Source: Glycomyces buryatensis (GTDB lineage Bacteria > Actinomycetota > Actinomycetes > Mycobacteriales > Micromonosporaceae). Taken from it: a DNA stretch of 64,000 nucleotides. Positions 59,833-64,000 of the stretch are shown here, one piece after another. The translations under genes were made by a program, and so were the position numbers. The notes below the pieces were generated by a model that did not search any database, was not told the origin of the DNA, and saw only the letters and a program-made list of their open reading frames with translations. The DNA lies in assembly GCF_004912275.1 (NCBI RefSeq), contig NZ_STGY01000021.1, forward strand, positions 1-64,000. Reading direction: 5' to 3'. Positions within the stretch are counted from its first letter, which is position 1. The number at the start of each line of letters is the position of its first letter.

Positions 59833-61581
59833 CTATTTCCCTCTGAACCGATTGGTGATCGGCAGGCGCCGGTCGCGGCCGAAGGACTTGACGGTGATCT
59901 TCGTGCCCGGCGCCGATTGGCGCCGCTTGTACTCGGCCCGGTCCACCAGGCCGGCGATCCGGTCCACCACGTCGGCCGGGTAGCCCTGTTCGACCAGGTC
60001 CTCGCGGCCGCGGTCCGAGTCCACGTAACCGGAGAGGATGCCGTCTAGGATCTCGTAGTCGGGCAGCGAGTCCGAGTCCTTCTGGTCCGGGCGCAGCTCG
60101 GCGCTCGGCGGTTTGAGGATCGTGTTCTCGGGGATCGGCTCGGTCTCCCCCAGGCTCCGGGCCTTCGCATTGCGCCAGGTCGCCAGCTCGTAGACGAGGG
60201 TCTTGAGCACGTCCTTGATCGGGGCGAACCCGCCGACCGCGTCTCCGTAGATGGTCGAATAGCCCACCGCGTACTCGCTCTTATTGCCAGGTGCCAGCAC
60301 CAGGTGCCCGTGCTGGTTCGACAGGGCCATGAGGATATTGCCCCGCACCCGCGCCTGGAGGTTCTCCAGCGCCAGACCCGATATTCCGATGTCCGCGAGG
60401 TAGGAGTCCACGATCGGCTGGATCTCCTCGACCGAGTGGTTGATCCCGCAGCGCGCGGCCAGGTCGGCGGCGTCGTCCTGCGAATGCTGCGAGGAGTACC
60501 GGCTGGGCATCGCGACGGTGTGGACGCGGTCGGCCCCGATCGCGTCGCGGGCGATCACGGCCGTCAGCGCCGAGTCGATGCCGCCCGAGAGCCCGAAGAT
60601 CACCGACTCGAAGCCGTTCTTGCGCACGTAGTCGCCCAGGCCCAGGCACAGGGCCTCCCAGATTTCCTCCAGGCGCTCCAGGTCGGGCGCGTAGGACGGC
60701 TCGATGCGGGTCTCCATCGCGGCCGGCTCCGCGGAGATGACATGGAGCGAGGTGCTCATCGTGGTGCCCGAGTGGTTCGCGACGTCCGCGCCGGAGGCGG
60801 CCGCGAGTTCGACGTCGGTGATCAAGAGCTCGGAGGAGAAGCGCCGGGCGCTGGAGAGGATCTTGCCTGCGGTGTCGGCGATGAACGAGCCGCCGTCGAA
60901 GACGATCTCGTCCTGGCCGCCGACGAGATTGAGATAGGCGATCGGGGCACCGACCTCGGCCGACCGCTCCTTGACGAGCGCCAGCCGCCGCTCGTGTTTG
61001 CCCTGCTCATAGGGGGAGGCATTGATATTGACGACGAGTCCGGCCTCGGCCTCGTCGGCCGCGGTGATCGGGACGCCGCCCCAGATGTCCTCACAGATCG
61101 TGAACGCCACATCGACCCCGCCGATGCGGGCGAGGTGCAGTTCGTGGCCGGAAACGAAGTACCGCTCCTCGTCGAAAACTCCGTAGTTCGGGAAGTGGTG
61201 CTTGTAGTAGCGGAATAGGACCTTGCCATCCTGAAGCAGCGCCAGCGCATTTCGGATGCCCCGTCCGCCGACCGCACCGATCCTCTCGGGGATGGGTCCG
61301 TCCGAGTCGAGGTAGCCGACGGCCACCGGGAGGGCGCCGTGGCCGTCCTCGGCGAGTTCGGCGGCGAGGCGGATCAGCCGTTCCCGGCTGGCCTCTACGA
61401 AGGAGTGACGCAGCGCCAGGTCTTCGACGGGGTAGCCGGTCAGCGACTGCTCCCCGGTGGCTAGGAGGTGCGCACCGGCGGCGGAGGCCGCGCCGGCGGC
61501 GGCGCGGATGAGGGCGGCGTTGGCGTCAAGGTCCCCAACGACCGGGTTGTCCTGGGCGAGTGCGATACGGAGCGTCGGCAT
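59833..61581 (-). CDS. nadE: Glutamine-dependent NAD+ synthase
   Basis: A 582-residue two-domain enzyme that amidates nicotinic acid adenine dinucleotide to NAD+. The N-terminal nitrilase-like glutaminase (about 1-265) shows GEQSLTGYP, RYYKHHFPNYGVFDEERYF and the nucleophile region FTICEDIWGG. The C-terminal synthetase domain has the P-loop GLSGGIDSALTAVIA (about 335-349), then GNKSEYAVGYSTIYGDAVGGFAPIKD. ATG 61581 with TAGG upstream begins the conserved LRIALAQDNPVVGD. It follows a TauE-like gene in the same direction. Confidence 0.96.
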   Translation of the reverse strand: MPTLRIALAQDNPVVGDLDANAALIRAAAGAASAAGAHLLATGEQSLTGYPVEDLALRHSFVEASRERLIRLAAELAEDGHGALPVAVGYLDSDGPIPERIGAVGGRGIRNALALLQDGKVLFRYYKHHFPNYGVFDEERYFVSGHELHLARIGGVDVAFTICEDIWGGVPITAADEAEAGLVVNINASPYEQGKHERRLALVKERSAEVGAPIAYLNLVGGQDEIVFDGGSFIADTAGKILSSARRFSSELLITDVELAAASGADVANHSGTTMSTSLHVISAEPAAMETRIEPSYAPDLERLEEIWEALCLGLGDYVRKNGFESVIFGLSGGIDSALTAVIARDAIGADRVHTVAMPSRYSSQHSQDDAADLAARCGINHSVEEIQPIVDSYLADIGISGLALENLQARVRGNILMALSNQHGHLVLAPGNKSEYAVGYSTIYGDAVGGFAPIKDVLKTLVYELATWRNAKARSLGETEPIPENTILKPPSAELRPDQKDSDSLPDYEILDGILSGYVDSDRGREDLVEQGYPADVVDRIAGLVDRAEYKRRQSAPGTKITVKSFGRDRRLPITNRFRGK

Positions 61582-61642
61582 GCGCCTATTCTTCCGCGTC
61601 GGGCACCGCTTCGTCATCCGAGTAGGGCAAAGATGCCTCGGA

Positions 61643-62404
61643 TTAACTCCAATGGCGCAACATGAGGACGATCGAGAGGACGACGCCGTATATGACGATG
61701 GCCGCCCGCAGCGGCTTCTCGGGGATCTTCTGGAACACCCTGGCGCCGAGGTAGCCGCCCAGGAAGGTCGCGGGCACCAGGACGCCGATGGCCCACCAGG
61801 CGACGTCCGCCCACACCCCGTACATGACGCTGGTGACGACGCCGACGAGCATGGTGCAGAAGTTCTTGAGCGCCCCGACGCGGACGAGGGATTCGCTGAG
61901 GCTCATGGCGATCACGGCGATGAGGATGAGCCCGAGCGCGGCGTTGAAGTACGAGCCGTATACGCAGCCGGCGGCCACGCCGATGTGGAGCGCCACCGGG
62001 TGGAGGTCCCTTCCGCCGTTGAGGGCGGTCACCTTGCGGTTGACCCAGGGTCCGACCGCCATGAGGAGGGTCGCCCCCAGCACCAGGAACGGCACGATGT
62101 TCTCGAAGACCTCGTGCGAGGTATTGAGCAGCAGCAGCGCACCGCACACGGAGGAGACCAGGGCGGTGGGAATGAGCTGGAGGGCCCGGCGTCTCTGGCC
62201 GCGCAGGCCCTCGCGGGAGCCGACTGCCGCGGCGGCGTAGGCGGGGGCGACCGCGATGCCGTTGGTGGCGTTGGCCTGAAGCGGCGGGACGCCGACGGCG
62301 ATCAGGGTCGGATACGTGATGAGCGATCCGCCGCCGGCGACGGCGTTGAGCCCGCCGCCGGCGAGCCCGGCGAGCAGCAAGGAGGAGACCTGGAGCAGAT
62401 TCAT
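61643..62404 (-). CDS. TauE/SafE-family sulfite/anion exporter
   Basis: A 253-residue membrane protein with seven or eight helices and the family repeats LAGLAGGGLNAVAGGGSLITYPTL (first half) and the GAYLGARVFQKIPEKPLRAAI-type loop near the end. TauE/SafE proteins export sulfite, sulfoacetate or related anions. No sulfur-metabolism genes are adjacent. The start is ATG 62404, beside the 5' side of rnpB. Confidence 0.9.
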   Translation of the reverse strand: MNLLQVSSLLLAGLAGGGLNAVAGGGSLITYPTLIAVGVPPLQANATNGIAVAPAYAAAAVGSREGLRGQRRRALQLIPTALVSSVCGALLLLNTSHEVFENIVPFLVLGATLLMAVGPWVNRKVTALNGGRDLHPVALHIGVAAGCVYGSYFNAALGLILIAVIAMSLSESLVRVGALKNFCTMLVGVVTSVMYGVWADVAWWAIGVLVPATFLGGYLGARVFQKIPEKPLRAAIVIYGVVLSIVLMLRHWS

Positions 62405-62429
62405 GGCCGGGACAGCGTACGCTTGGCCG

Positions 62430-62826
62430 CTGGGACGAGACGGCTAGGCGGTCGCGTCAGTGACAGAGTTCTGTCGCTGCCGAGGAACGTCCGGGCTCCT
62501 CAGGGCAGGGTGGTTGCTAACGGCAACCCGAGGTGACTCGCGGGACAGTGCCACAGAAAACAGACCGCCGGTCTTCGGATCGGTAAGGGTGAAACGGTGG
62601 TGTAAGAGACCACCAGCGCCGCAGGTGACTGCGGCGGCTAGGTAAACCCCACCCGGAGCAAGGTCAAGAGGAGCCGCAAGGCTCTGCGCGAAGGTTCGAG
62701 GGCGGCCCGCCCGAACCCCTCGGGGTGCCTTCGCGGGTAGACCGCTCGAGCGCGTCGGCAACGGCGCGCCTAGATGGATGGCCGTCCACGACAGGACCCG
62801 GCGTACCGGCCGTCTCGTCTCCCAGT
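62430..62826 (+). ncRNA. rnpB: RNase P RNA component (bacterial type A)
   Basis: A structured RNA of about 397 nt. Landmarks are GAGGAACGTCCGGGCTCC (62482-62499), ACAGAAAACAGACCGCC (62551-62567), GGTAAGGGTGAAACGGTGGT (62581-62600) and the AGATGGATGGCCG stretch (62772-62784). These correspond to P4/J3-4, J5/15-type and the 3' P4 segment. GACGAGACGGC near the 5' end pairs perfectly with GCCGTCTCGTC near the 3' end to make P1. It processes the 5' ends of pre-tRNAs. Several reading frames through it are not genes. Confidence 0.95.
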
Positions 62827-62883
62827 TCGAACGATGGGTACCGTACAGCGGTGGCTCCATCTGTTCAGAAACGCAAGGCCCCC

Positions 62884-63456
62884 TTGGTTCGCCGAATGGT
62901 GGGTCTGGTCTTCTACTCACTCCCCCATCCGATGCGGCGGCGCATCGTGCGGATCGCCACGCCGACGTACACGCTCGGTTCGGTGGTCCTGGTGATGGAC
63001 CCTGACCGCGAGCAGCTGCTGATGCTGCGTCAGCCTCCAGGGAAGCGCTGGTCGCTCCCCGCCGGGCTGTTGAACCGGCGGGAGCAGCCGATCGAGGGAT
63101 GTCGGCGGGAGCTCGAGGAGGAGACCGGGATCGTGGCCTCGGTCGAGGAGCTGGTTCCGGCCGATCCCTGCGCGGTGGTCCACACCGACGGCCGCTGGGT
63201 CGACAATGTGTTCCGGCTGGAGCGCGATCCGGCGACGACGCAGATCATCGTGGACGGCCACGAGGTGTGGGACGCGGCCTGGCATCCGGTCGGCGCGCTT
63301 CCCGAGATGACGCGGGCGACGGCGAAGCTCTTGTCGAACTACGGCCTCGGCCCGCTGGCATTAGGTGGCGAACGAAAAGGCCCGACGCTTACGAAGCGTC
63401 GGGCCTTTTCGGTAATGCTTGGTTACTGCGGGCCGAGTTTGCGCGTGCCCGTGTAG
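62884..63456 (+). CDS. NUDIX hydrolase with read-through C-terminus
   Basis: A 190-residue pyrophosphohydrolase with an intact NUDIX box GLLNRREQPIEGCRRELEEETGI (G-x5-E-x7-REU-x-EE-x-GU). Its start may be TTG 62884 (AAGG upstream), ATG 62896 or GTG 62899, all just before MVGLVFYSLPHPMRRRIVRIATPTYTLGSVVLVMD. The normal domain ends near residue 157; beyond NYGLGPLALGG the frame runs without a stop through a strong hairpin terminator and 34 bases into the convergent ctaF. A one-base frameshift would meet a TAG at 63362. The last 30-odd residues may not be made. Confidence 0.85.
   Translation: MVRRMVGLVFYSLPHPMRRRIVRIATPTYTLGSVVLVMDPDREQLLMLRQPPGKRWSLPAGLLNRREQPIEGCRRELEEETGIVASVEELVPADPCAVVHTDGRWVDNVFRLERDPATTQIIVDGHEVWDAAWHPVGALPEMTRATAKLLSNYGLGPLALGGERKGPTLTKRRAFSVMLGYCGPSLRVPV
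63374..63410. terminator. Strong bidirectional terminator
   Basis: Perfect 17-bp arms with A-rich and T-rich outer ends (63374-63390 and 63394-63410; loop ACG), between the NUDIX gene and ctaF. The outer GAAAA and TTTTC give a U tract in both directions. Confidence 0.9.
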
Positions 63457-63869
63457 TACTCGAAGGTCAGCCCGCCGACCGCGAAGAGCAGTGCGGCGCC
63501 GCCGGCGACCAGGAGCCAGGGCAGCCAGAACACGACGCCGATGCCCGAGAGCACGGCGGTCACGGCCAGACCCAGGGGCCAGTAGGAGCCGGGGCTGAAG
63601 AAGCCGACCTCACCGGAGACGTCGGATATCTCGCCGTCGGGGCGGTCCTCCGGTCGCGGGTCGATACGGCGCGAGATCAGCCAGAACACGAACCAGATCA
63701 TGCCGGTCAGCAGCCCGGAGAAGACCAGGGCCAGCGTCCCGACCATCTCGACCTGGTTCGGCGCCCCGTAGGCGGGGTTCTCGTTGTAGTACGTGATCGG
63801 CGCGTAGATGCCCGCGAAGATGAACATCGACACCATGACGATGAAAAAGAGGCGGTTCTCAGTCTTCAT
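63423..63869 (-). CDS. ctaF: Cytochrome c oxidase subunit 4 (actinobacterial)
   Basis: A 148-residue membrane subunit of the aa3-type oxidase. It has four hydrophobic helices, a cytoplasmic loop RRIDPRPEDRPDGEISDVSGEVGFFSPGSYWP that is characteristic of actinobacterial CtaF, and the end GLTFEYYTGTRKL. It follows the gene entering at the window's right edge by 13 bases, with GGGGGAG before the ATG. It takes part in terminal oxidation of the bc1-aa3 supercomplex. Confidence 0.93.
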   Translation of the reverse strand: MKTENRLFFIVMVSMFIFAGIYAPITYYNENPAYGAPNQVEMVGTLALVFSGLLTGMIWFVFWLISRRIDPRPEDRPDGEISDVSGEVGFFSPGSYWPLGLAVTAVLSGIGVVFWLPWLLVAGGAALLFAVGGLTFEYYTGTRKLGPQ

Positions 63870-63882
63870 GAGTCAGCTCCCC

Positions 63883-64000
63883 CTAGCTCGCTTCGCCCGA
63901 AGCCGGGTCGGTGTTGTAGACGTCGGTGGTCGTGGCGAACGGGTCCTGCCCGATGGCCTCGAGCGCCTCCGGCGTGCTGGCGCCGTCGACTCGAGCGTCG
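63883..64000 (-). CDS. 3' end of oxidase-operon gene, probably ctaD
   Basis: Only the last 38 codons are present, ending in TAG at 63883-63885. The sequence includes STPEALEAIGQDPF and ends TTDVYNTDPASGEAS. This is a hydrophilic tail directly upstream of ctaF. In streptomycetes the gene before ctaF is ctaD (oxidase subunit I), so this is the likely identity, but the tail alone does not show the family; ctaC is the alternative. Confidence 0.55.
   Translation of the reverse strand, partial: DARVDGASTPEALEAIGQDPFATTTDVYNTDPASGEAS

Noticed and set aside
62444-62920. Reading frames across the RNase P RNA
   Set aside because: The stretch is a structured RNA with all main rnpB landmarks, so these frames are chance.

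Overview
The window is very GC-rich DNA from a filamentous-type actinomycete. Evidence for this is the actinobacterial CtaF subunit, the glnE/glnA2/panB neighbourhood, an HTH-DUF397 pair, WXG/EspC-type secretion proteins, many GTG and TTG starts, and many secreted glycoside hydrolases with carbohydrate-binding domains. A Glycomyces-like or related soil actinomycete would fit, but the family is inferred. No rRNA, insertion sequence, phage or CRISPR array was seen. There is one tRNA (Pro-TGG, 19146-19219) and one RNase P RNA (62430-62826).

Region 1 (1-9.8 kb) is accessory and regulator-rich. It holds two DUF418 membrane proteins, LacI, HxlR and MerR regulators beside SDR enzymes, a GAP-family membrane protein, a decayed glyoxalase (VOC) fragment, an ECF sigma factor with a SnoaL-type extension divergent from a carboxymuconolactone-decarboxylase-family gene, and a NADAR protein. 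The HxlR/SDR and MerR/SDR intergenic regions carry clear inverted repeats. The MerR-controlled promoter has a 19-bp spacer and predicts a leaderless mRNA.

Region 2 (9.8-22.8 kb) is for sugar acids and arabinose-containing glycans. Two paralogous secreted GH43 enzymes, one with an N-terminal ricin-type lectin domain, share one promoter/operator design. They flank a six-gene minus-strand operon (kdgD, semialdehyde dehydrogenase, gudD, tctC, tctB, tctA) with a divergent LysR regulator. Together these encode import of D-glucarate/galactarate and its conversion to 2-oxoglutarate. The second GH43 is followed by a Tat-exported GH127/GH146-like enzyme.

Region 3 (22.8-35.5 kb) is mixed: two unknown small genes, an HTH-DUF397 pair whose DUF397 gene has a 63-bp internal tandem duplication, ArsR/SDR, RidA/WYL, SnoaL and NmrA-like genes, an unrecognised 594-residue protein, an AidB-like acyl-CoA dehydrogenase, small membrane proteins and a PLP aminotransferase.

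Region 4 (35.5-45.4 kb) is a second glycan locus. A LacI repressor gene is followed by a sugar ABC transporter (binding protein and two permeases) and a cytoplasmic GH127 beta-L-arabinofuranosidase. A secreted clan GH-A glycosidase with a CBM35-like domain is divergent. The intergenic region carries three copies of a TCGAACCGGTTCGA-type operator. A secreted GH18 chitinase with a CBM5/12 domain follows.

Region 5 (45.4-64 kb) is mostly housekeeping: corA, glnE, a class I glutamine amidotransferase, glnA2, a MOSC protein, a HAD hydrolase, panB, nadE, a TauE/SafE exporter, rnpB, a NUDIX gene, ctaF and the 3' end of another gene (probably ctaD). Between glnE and glnA2 sits a six-gene plus-strand cassette (50352-55624). 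It encodes a YbaB-like protein, an EspC-like protein, a WxG membrane protein, a small helical protein, a lipoprotein and a 654-residue Gly/Ser-rich WxG protein. A Zur-like box lies upstream, and no secretion machinery is encoded in the window. This cassette is the best candidate for an undescribed system here.
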